From assembly GCF_010723735.1 (NCBI RefSeq), contig NZ_BLLB01000002.1:2852001-2916000 (forward strand): a stretch of 64,000 bases of DNA, written 5' to 3'. Positions 25,148 through 34,586 of this stretch are shown here, one piece after another. Origin of the DNA: Mycolicibacterium hippocampi (GTDB taxonomy: Bacteria > Actinomycetota > Actinomycetes > Mycobacteriales > Mycobacteriaceae). Made by a program: the position numbers and the translations under genes. Below the pieces are notes generated by a model. The model did no database searches. It had not been told where the DNA came from and worked only from the letters and a program-made list of their open reading frames with translations. Within the stretch, counting starts at the first letter, position 1, and each line of letters starts with the position of its first letter.

Positions 25148-25996
25148 ATGACAGCGCACAACAGACCGGGCCTCTTCGACGACAAGGTGGTCTTCGTCAC
25201 CGGTGCGGCACGGGGCCAGGGACGGGCACACGCCATCCGGTTCGCCGAAGAGGGCGCCGATGTCATCGCCGTAGACCTGTGCGACCAGATCAACAGCGTG
25301 GCCTATCCGATGGCGACGCCCGAGGACCTCGAGGAGACGGTGCGACTGGTCGAGAAGACCGGACGGCGGATCATCGCCGAGCGCGGCGACGTGCGCGACC
25401 GCGACCGGCTCGCCGAGGTCGTCAGCCGCGGGGTGGCCGAGTTCGGGCGCCTCGACTTCGTGCTCGCCAACGCCGGGATCCTGCCCGCCGCCGGCGAACA
25501 GGGCCGCGACATCACCGCCTACACCGACGCCATCGGCGTGATGCTCAACGGCGTCTACTTCACCGTCGATGCCGCACTGCCGGCGATGCTGGCCAATCCG
25601 GACGGCGGAGCCATCGTGATCACCAGCTCGGCAGCCGGGTTCAAATCCGTCAGCACCGATTTCGACAGCATGAGCCACGGAGCGGCCGGATACACCGCGG
25701 CCAAACACGGCGTCGTCGGCCTGATGCGGCACTTCGCCACGTCGCTGGCGAGCAGGAACATCCGGGTCAACTCGGTGCATCCGGGCGGCGTCGCCACCCC
25801 GATGGTGCTCAACGAGGCCATGGCCGGTTTTGTCGCCGAGCACCCGTCGTTCGGAGAGTCGCAGCGCCCCCTGCTGACCATCCCGATGATGGAACCCGAC
25901 GAGGTCAGCGAGACGATGGTGTACCTGTGCGGACCGGCCGGTCGTCACGTCACCGGCGTGGCGCTGCCCGTCGACGCCGGGCTGATGCTCAAGTAG
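25148..25996 (+). CDS. mycofactocin-coupled SDR family oxidoreductase
   Basis: A 282-residue SDR. TGAARGQGRAHA, ANAGILP, the Ser in TSSAAG, YTAAKHG and VTGVALPVDAG are present. The long insert after the second strand (AVDLCDQ...YPMATPEDLEETV) and the length mark the mycofactocin-coupled SDR subfamily, whose bound NAD is thought to be recycled by mycofactocin. A -10 TAGGCT (25134-25139) lies 8 nt before the ATG, suggesting a leaderless or nearly leaderless mRNA. It converges on the photolyase remnant. Confidence 0.85.
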   Translation: MTAHNRPGLFDDKVVFVTGAARGQGRAHAIRFAEEGADVIAVDLCDQINSVAYPMATPEDLEETVRLVEKTGRRIIAERGDVRDRDRLAEVVSRGVAEFGRLDFVLANAGILPAAGEQGRDITAYTDAIGVMLNGVYFTVDAALPAMLANPDGGAIVITSSAAGFKSVSTDFDSMSHGAAGYTAAKHGVVGLMRHFATSLASRNIRVNSVHPGGVATPMVLNEAMAGFVAEHPSFGESQRPLLTIPMMEPDEVSETMVYLCGPAGRHVTGVALPVDAGLMLK

Positions 25997-26006
25997 CCGT
26001 ACCGCT

Positions 26007-27342
26007 TCACTTCAACGCGCCGTACCGGCGCAACGCCTCGGACCGCTCCTCGGCGTGGTCGACCATCGGCTGCGGGTAGCCGTCGGGGCGGTCGGCGCCG
26101 AGCTTGTGCACATCGTCGACCCCCGACAACTCCGGCACCCAGCGACGCACATAGTCGCCCGACGGGTCGAACTTCGCACCCTGGGTCGTCGGGTTGAACA
26201 CCCGGAAGCGGCGCTGCGTCCGTGCCGCACCCGGCCGCCCACTGCCACCCGTGCTGGTTGTTGGCCATGTCACCGTCGACCAGCTGCTCGAGAAACCACC
26301 GAGCACCCCACTGCCACGGCAAATGCAGGTCCTTGACCAGAAACGACGCCACGATCATCCGCACCCGGTTGTGCATGAACCCGGTTTCGGCCAGCTGTCG
26401 CATCCCGGCGTCGACGATCGGAAAGCCCGTCCGCCCGGCCTTCCACGCCTCGAACGCCTTCTCGGCATCGCCGCCGTCGTCGACCTCGATACGGTCGAAT
26501 GCGGAGTTCCAGTTCCACCACGCGCTCTTCGGCCACTCGTGCAGCACGCCGGCGTAGAAATCGCGAAAAGCCAACTCCCGCAGGTAGGCCTGCGGCCCTT
26601 TGCCCCGGCCCAGGTCCGCAGCCAGAGTGCGCGGATGGATGGTGCCGAACTTCAGGTGCGCCGACATCCGGCTGGTCCCGTCGAGATCGGGACGGTTGCG
26701 GTCACCGTCGTAGTCGACCAGCCCGGCGCGGCAGAACTGCTGCCAGTGATCACGGGCGGCCTTCTCGCCTGCCGGCAGCTCGAGATCGACTCCCAAGTCC
26801 GGAATGTCGGTGACCGCGGACCGTCCGGGCACCTGCGCCGGTTCGATCCAGCGGGCCGACCCACTGCCCGATTCCGCCGGGGACCGCCACCCGTGCTTGC
26901 GCCACGTGTCGAAGAACGGGGTGAACACCTTGTACGGAGTGCCGTCACCCTTGGTGACCCGGCCCGGCGACACCAGGTACGGCGATCCGGTCGCAACCAG
27001 TTCCACCTCGCCGAGCGCGTCGCGCACCTGCTCGTCGCGGCGCCGCCCGAAGGGCGTGAAATCGTCGGAGACGTGCACCGACGGTGCGTCGACCGCTTTG
27101 GCCAACGCCGGTATCCGCACCGTCGGGTCGCCGCGGGTGACCAGCAACCGGCCGTCGAGTCCGGTACGCAAGTCGCGCAGCGCGTCGTACAGATACTGCA
27201 ACCGCCGCTCACCCGCGCCGTTCTGCAGTCGCGGGTCCAGCACATAACAGGCGAGTACCTCGCCGTCGACATCGGCAGCGGCCAACAGGGCGGGCAGGTC
27301 GCCCAACCGCAGATCACGGCGGAACCACAACACAGCGGGCAT
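26007..27342 (-). pseudogene. phr: deoxyribodipyrimidine photolyase, frameshifted
   Basis: A CPD-photolyase/cryptochrome (FAD-dependent light-driven repair of pyrimidine dimers). The first 378 codons (27342-26209) hold the N-terminal antenna domain (AVLWFRRDLRLGD) and most of the FAD domain (MSAHLKFG, ELAFRDFY, GMRQLAETGFMHNR, NQHGWQWAAGCGTDAAP). The frame then breaks at 26208. The rest (FRVFNPTTQGAKFDPSGDY onward, 66 codons, to 26007) continues in another frame. At the junction a Tyr codon expected in the family appears reduced to one base, i.e. two bases are missing. Everything else is intact, so this is either a recent mutation or a sequencing error. Confidence 0.88.
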
Positions 27343-27400
27343 GGCATTGATGCTGCCCGGAATCTGCGGTAGAGAAACAAGGATCGACGAGAGGCAGTTG

Positions 27401-28276
27401 ATGCAATTCTGGAGCGGCACGCCGTTCATGGAGGTCGCCGACGCGATCGCGGTCGCGAAGATGGTGGACGAGGCGGGCTACGACGGGATCATCTGCGCCG
27501 ATCACCTGATCTATCCACGCGAACTGAAATCGCCCTATCCCGATTCGCCCACGCAGAAGCCGCCGTGGCGACCGGACACCAGCTGGCCGGACCCCTGGGT
27601 GCTGATCGGTGCGATGGCCGCGGTGACGACCACGTTGCGGTTCTCCAATGCGATCTACATCGCCCCGGCGCGGCCGCTGCTCGAGGTCGCCAAACAGGTC
27701 GCGACGGCGTCGGTGATCTCCGGCGGCCGGGTGTCGCTCGGGGTCGGCGCAGGCTGGATGCGCGAAGAGTACGAGTTGATGGGTCAGGATTTCGGGAACC
27801 GCGGGAGCCGCCTCGACGAGATGATCCCGGCGCTGCGGGCGCTGTGGGCCGGAGGCTGGGTGTCGTGGAACGGCGAGCACTATCAGGTGCCCGAGCTGAT
27901 GATCGAGCCCCATCCGCCGGGTCCGGTCCCGATCCTCTGCGGCGGCGAGTCCGAGGCCGCACTGCGCCGCGCGGCACGACTGTGCGACGGCTGGGTCGGC
28001 TACGCCTACGGATGGGACGACGCCGTGCGCTACGCCCAGAAGCTGACGGACCTACGAGGCCACTACAGACGCGGCGACGAACCGTTCGACATCCTGCTGG
28101 CTCTGCTCGAGCCGCCGACCCCCGACCTCTACAAGCGCGCCGAGGACGCCGGGATCACCGCCGTGATGTGCGCGCCGTGGATGGGCGCCGAGGGCGTGCC
28201 CTCCGGCGGTGTCGAGCGATTCCGGGGTCCCATCGAGCAGTTCGCCGAGACGGTCATCGCCAAGGTCAACGCCTGA
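27401..28276 (+). CDS. LLM-class F420-dependent oxidoreductase 3
   Basis: A 291-residue luciferase-like oxidoreductase. Motifs are DGIICADHLIYP, FSNAIYIAPARP, ISGGRVSLGVGAGWMREEY and GPVPILCGGES. The ATG at 27401 follows GAGAGG. It diverges from the photolyase with a 58-bp gap and is followed after 25 bp by the PuuE-like deacetylase. The C-terminal half (MIEPHPPGPVPILCGG) is typical of mycobacterial LLM proteins of unknown substrate. Confidence 0.83.
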   Translation: MQFWSGTPFMEVADAIAVAKMVDEAGYDGIICADHLIYPRELKSPYPDSPTQKPPWRPDTSWPDPWVLIGAMAAVTTTLRFSNAIYIAPARPLLEVAKQVATASVISGGRVSLGVGAGWMREEYELMGQDFGNRGSRLDEMIPALRALWAGGWVSWNGEHYQVPELMIEPHPPGPVPILCGGESEAALRRAARLCDGWVGYAYGWDDAVRYAQKLTDLRGHYRRGDEPFDILLALLEPPTPDLYKRAEDAGITAVMCAPWMGAEGVPSGGVERFRGPIEQFAETVIAKVNA

Positions 28277-28289
28277 CCGGCACTGCTGC

Positions 28290-28295
28290 CAGAAT
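28290..28295 (+). promoter_or_regulatory. -10 element CAGAAT for a leaderless transcript
   Basis: CAGAAT ends 6 nt before the ATG at 28302, which fits a leaderless mycobacterial transcript. It lies between the upstream stop and this start, so the gene may have its own promoter as well as read-through. Confidence 0.4.
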
Positions 28296-28301
28296 GCCAG
28301 C

Positions 28302-29222
28302 ATGACCACCCAGCCTGGCGAGCGCTATCCGCGGGACATGGTGGGCTACGGCCCCCACCCGCCGCACCCTCACTGGCCGGGCGAAGCGAACATCGCGGTG
28401 CAGTTCGTGCTCAACTACGAGGAGGGCGCGGAGAGCAGTGTGCTGCACGGCGACGCGTCCTCGGAGACTTTTCTGTCGGAAATCGTAGCCGCCCAACCCT
28501 TCCCGAACCGGCACATGAGCATGGAGTCGCTGTACGAATACGGCTCGCGTGCCGGGTTGTGGCGGGTGCTGCGGACCTTCGGTCGACGTGACCTGCCGCT
28601 GACCATCTTCGGGGTCGCGATGGCGCTGGCACGAAACCCTGCGGCCGTATCGGCGTTTCTGGAGCGCGGCGACGAGATCGCCTGCCATGGCCTTCGCTGG
28701 ATCAGCTATCAACTGCTCGAACCGGAGGTGGAGCGCAGGCACCTCGCCGAGGCGGTCGCGTTGATGACCGAGGTGACCGGGCAGCCCCCGTTGGGCTGGT
28801 ACACCGGACGTGACTCACCGGCCACCCGCCGGCTGCTGGTCGAGCACGGCGGCTTCGTCTACGACTCGGATTCCTATGCCGACGACCTGCCGTACTGGAC
28901 CAGAGTGGACGGGACGAACCATCTGGTCGTCCCGTACACCCTGGACACCAACGACATGCGCTTCGCGATCGCAGGCGGATTTCCCAGTGGAGACGAGTTC
29001 TTCACCCACCTGCGTGACGCGTTCGACGTGCTGTACGCCGAGGGGGTGGCCGGCGCGCCGAAGATGCTCTCCATCGGACTGCACTGCCGGCTGGTGGGCC
29101 GGCCTGCCAGGATCGCATCGCTGGAGCGGTTCCTGGACCATGTGCAGTCCCACGAAGGGGTGTGGATCACCCGGCGCATCGACATCGCGCGACACTGGGC
29201 AGAGCACTTCCCCGCGCCCTGA
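28302..29222 (+). CDS. PuuE-like polysaccharide deacetylase/allantoinase
   Basis: A 306-residue NodB-fold hydrolase of the cofactor-independent PuuE allantoinase type. The N-terminal segment RYPRDMVGYGPHPPHPHWPG and AVQFVLNYEEGAESSVLHGD match this subfamily closely. GDEIACHGLRW carries the family His. Members open allantoin or related cyclic amides, but mycobacterial members have not been tied to a substrate that I know, and no other purine-degradation gene is nearby. It converges with the fasciclin gene (6-bp gap). Confidence 0.8.
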   Translation: MTTQPGERYPRDMVGYGPHPPHPHWPGEANIAVQFVLNYEEGAESSVLHGDASSETFLSEIVAAQPFPNRHMSMESLYEYGSRAGLWRVLRTFGRRDLPLTIFGVAMALARNPAAVSAFLERGDEIACHGLRWISYQLLEPEVERRHLAEAVALMTEVTGQPPLGWYTGRDSPATRRLLVEHGGFVYDSDSYADDLPYWTRVDGTNHLVVPYTLDTNDMRFAIAGGFPSGDEFFTHLRDAFDVLYAEGVAGAPKMLSIGLHCRLVGRPARIASLERFLDHVQSHEGVWITRRIDIARHWAEHFPAP

Positions 29223-29228
29223 CGGTGA

Positions 29229-29810
29229 CTACGCGGGCGGCATCAGCACCGTGTCGATCAGGTAGACCGTGGCGTTGGCGGTCTGCACGCCGCCGCACAC
29301 CACCGACGCGTCGTTGACGCGCAGCTCGCCGCCGTGTCCGGTCACGGTCACGTCGCTGCCCTGCACTGTCGTGTGGGTGCCCACCACCGCGGCCGGATCT
29401 GCCTTGCCCGGAACCACGTGGTAGGTGAGGATATTGGTCAGCAGCGGAGCATCAGTGGTGAGGGTCTCGATGGTCGCCGGGTCGATCTTGGCGAACGCTT
29501 CGTCGGTGGGCGCGAAGACGGTGAACTCGCCGCCGTTGAGGGTGTCGACCAGGTTGACCTCTGGATTGAGTTGTCCTGAAAGGGCTTTGGTCAGAGTGGT
29601 GAGCAGCGGGTTGTTCGCCGCGGCGACGGTGACCGGTTCCTGCGACATGCCCTGCACCGATCCCGGTCCGGTGGGCACCTGCTCCGCGTAGGCCGCGCAT
29701 CCCGGCCCGACCGGTTGGGCGGTGGCTGTGGCCGCTGCTCCCAGCGACAGGCCGATCGTCGCGGCTACAGCGAATCCGGCTCCTGCCAATGCTTTTCCGT
29801 TGACCATCAT
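29229..29810 (-). CDS. secreted fasciclin-domain protein, MPT70-like
   Basis: A protein of about 193 residues with a Sec signal peptide ([19 protein letters not shown]) and a probable cleavage after ATATA. The rest is one fasciclin (FAS1) domain with [22 protein letters not shown] and ILTYHVVPG. There is no lipobox Cys, so it should be released, like MPT70. Two adjacent ATGs (29810, 29807) are possible; AGGA lies before both. The upstream sequence has a SigK-like promoter. It is a close paralogue of the next gene on this strand. Confidence 0.88.
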   Translation of the reverse strand: MMVNGKALAGAGFAVAATIGLSLGAAATATAQPVGPGCAAYAEQVPTGPGSVQGMSQEPVTVAAANNPLLTTLTKALSGQLNPEVNLVDTLNGGEFTVFAPTDEAFAKIDPATIETLTTDAPLLTNILTYHVVPGKADPAAVVGTHTTVQGSDVTVTGHGGELRVNDASVVCGGVQTANATVYLIDTVLMPPA

Positions 29811-29879
29811 GTCCTGGAGTTCCCTTCGTATCGCCAACCGGAGGCCCGGCGACGTCTTGTTTGTGTTGTTGCAATTGCT

Positions 29880-29906
29880 ATTCGGCGCCGATCGCGTCAC
29901 GGATGG
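29880..29906 (-). promoter_or_regulatory. SigK-like promoter of the MPT70-like gene
   Basis: On the minus strand CCATCC (29906-29901) is followed by 15 bp and CCGAAT (29885-29880). These hexamers match the SigK consensus reported for mpt70/mpt83 in M. tuberculosis as I recall it. The predicted leader is about 60 nt. Confidence 0.55.
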
Positions 29907-29943
29907 GTTGTGGGGCAAAGATTGTCGACACCGGCAGACAGGA

Positions 29944-29977
29944 AAATCCCCCGCACTGCAGGCAGTGCGGGGGATTT
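29944..29977 (-). terminator. strong intrinsic terminator
   Basis: A perfect 16-bp stem (29944-29959 with 29962-29977) with a very short loop (effectively 15 bp around 4 nt), followed on the minus strand by a T tract. It lies 19 bp after the stop of the MPT83-like gene and separates it from the MPT70-like gene, which then needs its own promoter. Confidence 0.85.
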
Positions 29978-29995
29978 CCGGGGTGGCTGGGCCGG

Positions 29996-30685
29996 TCAGT
30001 TGGCCGGAGGCATCAGCACCGTGTCGATCATGTACACCGTGGCGTTGGCGGTCTGCACGCCACCGCACACCAGGGCGGCGTCGTTGACCATCATGTCGTT
30101 ACCGGCGCCGGTGACATTCAGCGTCGCACCCTGCACCGTGGCGTGCTCGCCTGCGACCTGGTCGGGGCTCGCCTGCCCGGGCACCACGTGGTAGGTCAGG
30201 ATGCTGGTCAACAGGTCGGCGTCCGTCTGGAGGGTCTCCAGGGTGGCGGCGTCGATCTTGGCGAACGCATCGTCGGTCGGCGCGAAGACGGTGAACTCAC
30301 CGCCGTTGAGCGTGTCGACGAGGTTGACGTCGGGGTTGAGCTGTCCCGACAGCGCCGAGGTCAGCGTGGTCAGCATCGGGTTGTTCGATGCCGCCACGGT
30401 CACCGGGTCCTGGGCCATGCCCGCGACCGAACCGGGTCCCTCGGGCACCTGCTCGGCGTAGGCGGCGCAGCCGGAGCCGATGAGGTTGGCCGCTGGGTCG
30501 GCCATCGCGCTGGTGGTCGCGGGGGCTTCTGAGGTGCCGGTTGCGTCCTCCACGGCCGACTCCGCCGCGCTGGTGGCCGACGTGACGTTGGTCTCGGCCT
30601 CCTCGCTCGAACAGGCCGCTGCCCCAAAGATCGCCACTGCAGCGATACCCGCCGCTGCAGCTGACTTCCGGTGAAATGCCTTCAT
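29996..30685 (-). CDS. fasciclin-domain lipoprotein, MPT83-like
   Basis: A 229-residue lipoprotein. The signal peptide ends in a lipobox (FGAAAC, Cys at about residue 25), then an acidic Ala/Thr/Ser-rich linker to about residue 70, then one FAS1 domain ([31 protein letters not shown]). It should be anchored on the outer face of the membrane, like MPT83, a surface antigen. ATG at 30685 after GGGAGAAT. In M. tuberculosis dipZ separates mpt83 and mpt70; here only a terminator does. Confidence 0.9.
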   Translation of the reverse strand: MKAFHRKSAAAAGIAAVAIFGAAACSSEEAETNVTSATSAAESAVEDATGTSEAPATTSAMADPAANLIGSGCAAYAEQVPEGPGSVAGMAQDPVTVAASNNPMLTTLTSALSGQLNPDVNLVDTLNGGEFTVFAPTDDAFAKIDAATLETLQTDADLLTSILTYHVVPGQASPDQVAGEHATVQGATLNVTGAGNDMMVNDAALVCGGVQTANATVYMIDTVLMPPAN

Positions 30686-30743
30686 ATTCTCCCTATCCCT
30701 TCATGAGCGGACGGCGTTGCCCGCCCTGAGCTGACACACGTGA

Positions 30744-30769
30744 TTCCTAACTGCGGCGCCGACGGATGG
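30744..30769 (-). promoter_or_regulatory. SigK-like promoter of the MPT83-like gene
   Basis: On the minus strand CCATCC (30769-30764) is followed by 15 bp and AGGAAT (30748 down to about 30743). The spacing equals that of the MPT70-like promoter; the -10 matches the recalled consensus CCGAAT at four of six positions. Confidence 0.45.
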
Positions 30770-30822
30770 GTCGGGACAGGTTCTGTCACATTTGCGTAAT
30801 AACTTCCGGGCCGTGGCCGGGT

Positions 30823-30873
30823 GCAAGGACGCCGATGCAAGGACGCCGGTGCAAGGACGCCGATGCAAGGACT
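30823..30873. repeat. 14-bp tandem repeat, about 3.6 copies
   Basis: The unit GCAAGGACGCCGAT occurs at 30823, 30837 and 30851, with a partial unit to 30873. It lies in the intergenic region between the MPT83-like gene and dxr, 40 bp before the dxr start. Confidence 0.85.
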
Positions 30874-30900
30874 CGGCCGCGGCGGCGCGGTCGCGGGCGG

Positions 30901-30906
30901 CACAAT
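30901..30906 (+). promoter_or_regulatory. -10 element CACAAT for leaderless dxr
   Basis: CACAAT ends 6 nt before the GTG at 30913, as expected for a leaderless mRNA. No ribosome site precedes the GTG. Confidence 0.45.
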
Positions 30907-30912
30907 GGACCG

Positions 30913-32082
30913 GTGAGCGAATCGGACAGACGGCTGCGGGTGCTGATCCTGGGCAGCACGGGGTCCATCGGAACCCAGGCGCTCGACGTCATCGCCGCCA
31001 ACCCCGAGCGCTTCGAGATCGTCGGGCTGGCCGCAGGCGGAGGCAACCCCGACCTGCTGGCGCGGCAGCGCAGCCGGACCGGGGTGACGAACATCGCCGT
31101 CGCCGACCCGGCTGCCGCCCAGATCGTCGGTGATGTCGCTTACACCGGACCGGACGCAGTCACTCAGCTGGTCGAGGACACCGAGGCGGACGTCGTGCTC
31201 AACGCGCTGGTCGGCGCACTGGGTCTGAAACCGACCCTGGCGGCGCTGGCCAGCGGTGCCCGGCTGGCGCTGGCCAACAAGGAGTCGCTGGTGGCGGGGG
31301 GCCCCCTGGTGCTCAGGGCCGCCGCTCCCGGACAGATCGTGCCCGTCGACTCGGAGCACTCCGCGCTGGCGCAGTGCCTGCGTGGCGGCACCGCCGACGA
31401 GGTGGCCAAGCTGGTCCTGACCGCGTCGGGCGGGCCGTTCCGGGGGTGGAGCGCCGCACGGCTGGAGAACGTCACCCCCGAGCAGGCCGGGGCGCATCCC
31501 ACCTGGTCGATGGGGCCGATGAACACCCTGAACTCGGCTTCCCTGGTCAACAAGGGACTGGAACTGATCGAGACCCACCTGTTGTTCGGGGTCGACTACG
31601 ACCGCATCGACGTGGTCGTGCACCCCCAGTCGATCGTCCATTCGATGGTGACGTTCACCGACGGCTCGACCCTGGCCCAGGCCAGCCCGCCCGACATGAA
31701 GTTGCCCATCGCGCTGGCGCTGGGCTGGCCCGCCAGGGTGGCCGGCGCGGCATCGGCGTGTGACTTCTCCACCGCTGCCACCTGGGAATTCGAACCGCTC
31801 GACAGCGACGTCTTCCCCGCGGTCGACCTGGCCCGCGAGGCGGGTCGTGGCGGGGGATGCCTGACCGCGGTGTACAACGCCGCCAACGAAGAGGCCGCAG
31901 AAGCGTTCCTCGGAGGCCGCATCCCGTTCCCGGCGATCGTGAGGACCGTCGGGGACGTCCTGCGCGCTGCCGACCAGTGGTCGGCCGAACCAGCTACCGT
32001 GGAGGACGTGCTCGACGCGCAGCTGTGGGCCCGTGACCGGGCCCGGCGGGCAGTCGAGCGCGAACCCGCAGCCAGAAGATAG
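30913..32082 (+). CDS. dxr: 1-deoxy-D-xylulose 5-phosphate reductoisomerase
   Basis: A 389-residue enzyme of the MEP pathway, making 2-C-methyl-D-erythritol 4-phosphate with NADPH and a divalent metal. The NADPH motif GSTGSIGTQ is at the N-terminus; [11 protein letters not shown] and DSEHSAL carry active-site residues, and [13 protein letters not shown] and [10 protein letters not shown] follow. The GTG at 30913 is the only start that fits the family N-terminus. It is followed 13 bp later by rip1 and then ispG, the conserved mycobacterial order. Confidence 0.97.
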   Translation: MSESDRRLRVLILGSTGSIGTQALDVIAANPERFEIVGLAAGGGNPDLLARQRSRTGVTNIAVADPAAAQIVGDVAYTGPDAVTQLVEDTEADVVLNALVGALGLKPTLAALASGARLALANKESLVAGGPLVLRAAAPGQIVPVDSEHSALAQCLRGGTADEVAKLVLTASGGPFRGWSAARLENVTPEQAGAHPTWSMGPMNTLNSASLVNKGLELIETHLLFGVDYDRIDVVVHPQSIVHSMVTFTDGSTLAQASPPDMKLPIALALGWPARVAGAASACDFSTAATWEFEPLDSDVFPAVDLAREAGRGGGCLTAVYNAANEEAAEAFLGGRIPFPAIVRTVGDVLRAADQWSAEPATVEDVLDAQLWARDRARRAVEREPAARR

Positions 32083-32095
32083 GACCCGCCGCCAC

Positions 32096-33337
32096 ATGAT
32101 GTTCACGATCGGCATCGTGCTCTTCGCACTCGCCATCCTGCTGTCGGTGGCGCTGCACGAGTGCGGCCACATGTGGGTCGCGCGCGCGACCGGGATGAAG
32201 GTGCGTCGCTACTTCGTCGGTTTCGGTCCCACGCTGTGGTCCACCCGCAGACCGAACAAGCTGGGGGAGACCGAGTACGGGGTGAAGGCGGTCCCGCTGG
32301 GTGGCTTCTGTGACATCGCGGGCATGACATCGGTCGAGGAACTCACACCCGACGAGCGCCCCTACGCGATGTACAAGCAGAAGACGTGGAAGCGCGTGGC
32401 GGTGCTGGCCGCCGGACCCGGCATGAACTTCGCCATCGGGCTGGTGCTGATCTACGCCATCGCGGTCATCTGGGGTCTGCCCAACCTGCACCCGCCGACC
32501 AGCGCCATGGTGGGCGAGACGTCGTGCGTGAAATCCGAAGTCGCGCAGGGCACTCTGGGCGACTGCATCGCGCCCAGCCCGGCGGCCGCGGCGGGCATCC
32601 AGGCCGGCGATGTCGTGGTGGAGGTCGGTGACACAGCCGTGGCGTCGTTCGACGAGCTGGTCACCGCGGTCCGCCAGCTCAACGGGCCGACGCAGTTCAC
32701 GGTGCAGCGTGACCAGGACGGCCAGCTGCGGGAGTTCACCACCACTGTCGACGTCACGCAGAGTCAGCGTTATGTCGCCGGTGGCGACGGGGCCGCCGAG
32801 CCGGTTCCCGCGGACGTCGGCACCATCGGCGTCACGGGCGCCACGTTCGGACCGACGCAGCACAACCCGCTCTCGGCAGTGCCCGCGACGTTCGCGTTCA
32901 CCGGTGACCTCGCCGTGGAACTGGGCAAGGCGCTGGCCAAGATCCCGACCAAGGTCGGCGCGCTGGTGGAGTCCATCGGCGGCGGCGAACGCGATCCCGA
33001 AACGCCGATCAGTGTCGTCGGCGCCAGCATCATCGGCGGCGACACCGTCGACGCCGGGCTGTGGGTGGCGTTCTGGTTCTTCCTGGCCCAACTGAACTTC
33101 GTGCTCGGCGCCATCAACCTGGTTCCGCTGCTGCCGTTCGACGGCGGACACATCGCGATCGCCGTGTTCGAGAAGCTACGCAACCTGTTCCGATCGGCGC
33201 GCGGCATGGTGGCCGCCGCGCCGGTGAACTACCTCAAGCTGATGCCTGCCACCTATGTGGTGCTCGTGCTGGTGGCCGGCTACATGCTGTTGACGGTCAC
33301 CGCCGACCTGGTCAACCCCATCAGACTTTTCCAGTAG
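32096..33337 (+). CDS. rip1: site-2 zinc metalloprotease Rip1
   Basis: A 413-residue intramembrane protease. The HExxH motif is HECGH at about residue 22 within the first membrane span, and the LDG-type second zinc motif is LLPFDGGH near residue 350. Between them are the conserved GFGPTLWS and GGFCDIAGM segments and a PDZ domain (about residues 165-260). Rip1 cleaves anti-sigma factors and other membrane substrates. ATG at 32096 or 32099. Last residues are membrane spans. It lies between dxr and ispG. Confidence 0.96.
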   Translation: MMFTIGIVLFALAILLSVALHECGHMWVARATGMKVRRYFVGFGPTLWSTRRPNKLGETEYGVKAVPLGGFCDIAGMTSVEELTPDERPYAMYKQKTWKRVAVLAAGPGMNFAIGLVLIYAIAVIWGLPNLHPPTSAMVGETSCVKSEVAQGTLGDCIAPSPAAAAGIQAGDVVVEVGDTAVASFDELVTAVRQLNGPTQFTVQRDQDGQLREFTTTVDVTQSQRYVAGGDGAAEPVPADVGTIGVTGATFGPTQHNPLSAVPATFAFTGDLAVELGKALAKIPTKVGALVESIGGGERDPETPISVVGASIIGGDTVDAGLWVAFWFFLAQLNFVLGAINLVPLLPFDGGHIAIAVFEKLRNLFRSARGMVAAAPVNYLKLMPATYVVLVLVAGYMLLTVTADLVNPIRLFQ

Positions 33338-33345
33338 GAGATCTC

Positions 33346-34527
33346 ATGACCATGTCCATCGGGTTGGGGATGCCGGCAGCGCCGGCGCCCACCCTGGCCC
33401 CCCGCCGAAAGACCCGCCAGCTGATGGTGCGCGACGTCGGTGTCGGCAGCGATCACCCGATCGCGGTGCAGTCGATGTGCACCACAAAGACCCACGACAT
33501 CAACGCGACCCTGCAGCAGATCGCCGAGCTCACCGCGTCCGGCTGCGACATCGTGCGGGTGGCGTGCCCGCGCCAGGAAGACGCCGACGCATTGCCCGTG
33601 ATCGCGAAGAAGTCGAAGATCCCGGTGATCGCCGACATCCATTTCCAGCCCAAGTACATCTTCGCGGCCATCGACGCGGGCTGTGCTGCCGTCCGGGTCA
33701 ACCCGGGCAACATCAAGGAGTTCGACGGGCGGGTCAAAGAGGTCGCCAAGGCGGCCGGGGCGGCGGGTATTCCGATCCGCATCGGCGTCAACGCCGGGTC
33801 GCTGGACAAGCGCTTCATGGAGAAGTACGGCAAGGCGACGCCGGAGGCGCTGGTCGAGTCCGCGTTGTGGGAGGCCTCCCTGTTCGAGGAACACGGCTTC
33901 GGCGACATCAAGATCAGCGTCAAGCACAACGACCCCGTCGTCATGGTCGCGGCGTACGAGTTGCTGGCCTCCAAGAGCGACTACCCCCTGCACCTCGGTG
34001 TGACCGAGGCCGGACCCGCGTTCCAGGGCACCATCAAGTCGGCGGTCGCCTTCGGGGCGCTGCTGAGCAAGGGGATCGGTGACACCATCCGGGTGTCGTT
34101 GTCCGCACCGCCTGCCGAAGAGGTCAAGGTCGGCAACCAGATCCTCGAGTCGCTGAACCTGCGGCCGCGTGGCCTCGAGATCGTGTCGTGCCCGTCGTGC
34201 GGACGCGCCCAGGTCGACGTCTACACCCTGGCCAACGAGGTGACCGCGGGCTTGGAGGGTATGGAGGTGCCGCTGCGGGTCGCGGTGATGGGCTGTGTCG
34301 TCAACGGACCCGGCGAAGCCCGCGAAGCCGACCTCGGCGTCGCATCCGGCAACGGCAAGGGCCAGATCTTCGTCAAGGGTGAGGTCATCAAGACCGTGCC
34401 CGAGGCCATGATCGTCGAGACCCTGATCGAAGAGGCGCTTCGGCTGGCTTCGGAGGTGCAGGCAGAATCCGGTGCGACACCGGGTTCAAATGATGGCAGC
34501 GGTTCGCCGGTTGTGACCGTAAGCTGA
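33346..34527 (+). CDS. ispG: 4-hydroxy-3-methylbut-2-en-1-yl diphosphate synthase
   Basis: A 393-residue [4Fe-4S] enzyme of the MEP pathway (GcpE). The N-terminal TIM barrel has [21 protein letters not shown] and VRVNPGNIK. The cluster Cys residues lie in SCPSCGR and GCVVNGPGE. The ATG at 33346 follows TAGGAG, which overlaps the rip1 stop, so the three genes form an operon with two MEP-pathway steps. Confidence 0.97.
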   Translation: MTMSIGLGMPAAPAPTLAPRRKTRQLMVRDVGVGSDHPIAVQSMCTTKTHDINATLQQIAELTASGCDIVRVACPRQEDADALPVIAKKSKIPVIADIHFQPKYIFAAIDAGCAAVRVNPGNIKEFDGRVKEVAKAAGAAGIPIRIGVNAGSLDKRFMEKYGKATPEALVESALWEASLFEEHGFGDIKISVKHNDPVVMVAAYELLASKSDYPLHLGVTEAGPAFQGTIKSAVAFGALLSKGIGDTIRVSLSAPPAEEVKVGNQILESLNLRPRGLEIVSCPSCGRAQVDVYTLANEVTAGLEGMEVPLRVAVMGCVVNGPGEAREADLGVASGNGKGQIFVKGEVIKTVPEAMIVETLIEEALRLASEVQAESGATPGSNDGSGSPVVTVS

Positions 34528-34532
34528 GATTC

Positions 34533-34556
34533 GGCCCCCGGGGTGCCGGGTCGGCC
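34533..34556 (+). terminator. possible terminator after ispG
   Basis: A GC-rich inverted repeat (GGCC...CCGG with CCGG...GGCC) is followed by TTTT at 34557-34560 region. The stem has internal mismatches, so the call is tentative; the next gene starts only 31 bp later. Confidence 0.35.
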
Positions 34557-34586
34557 TTTTCAAGGTAAGTCGCAGAAAGAGTCCAG

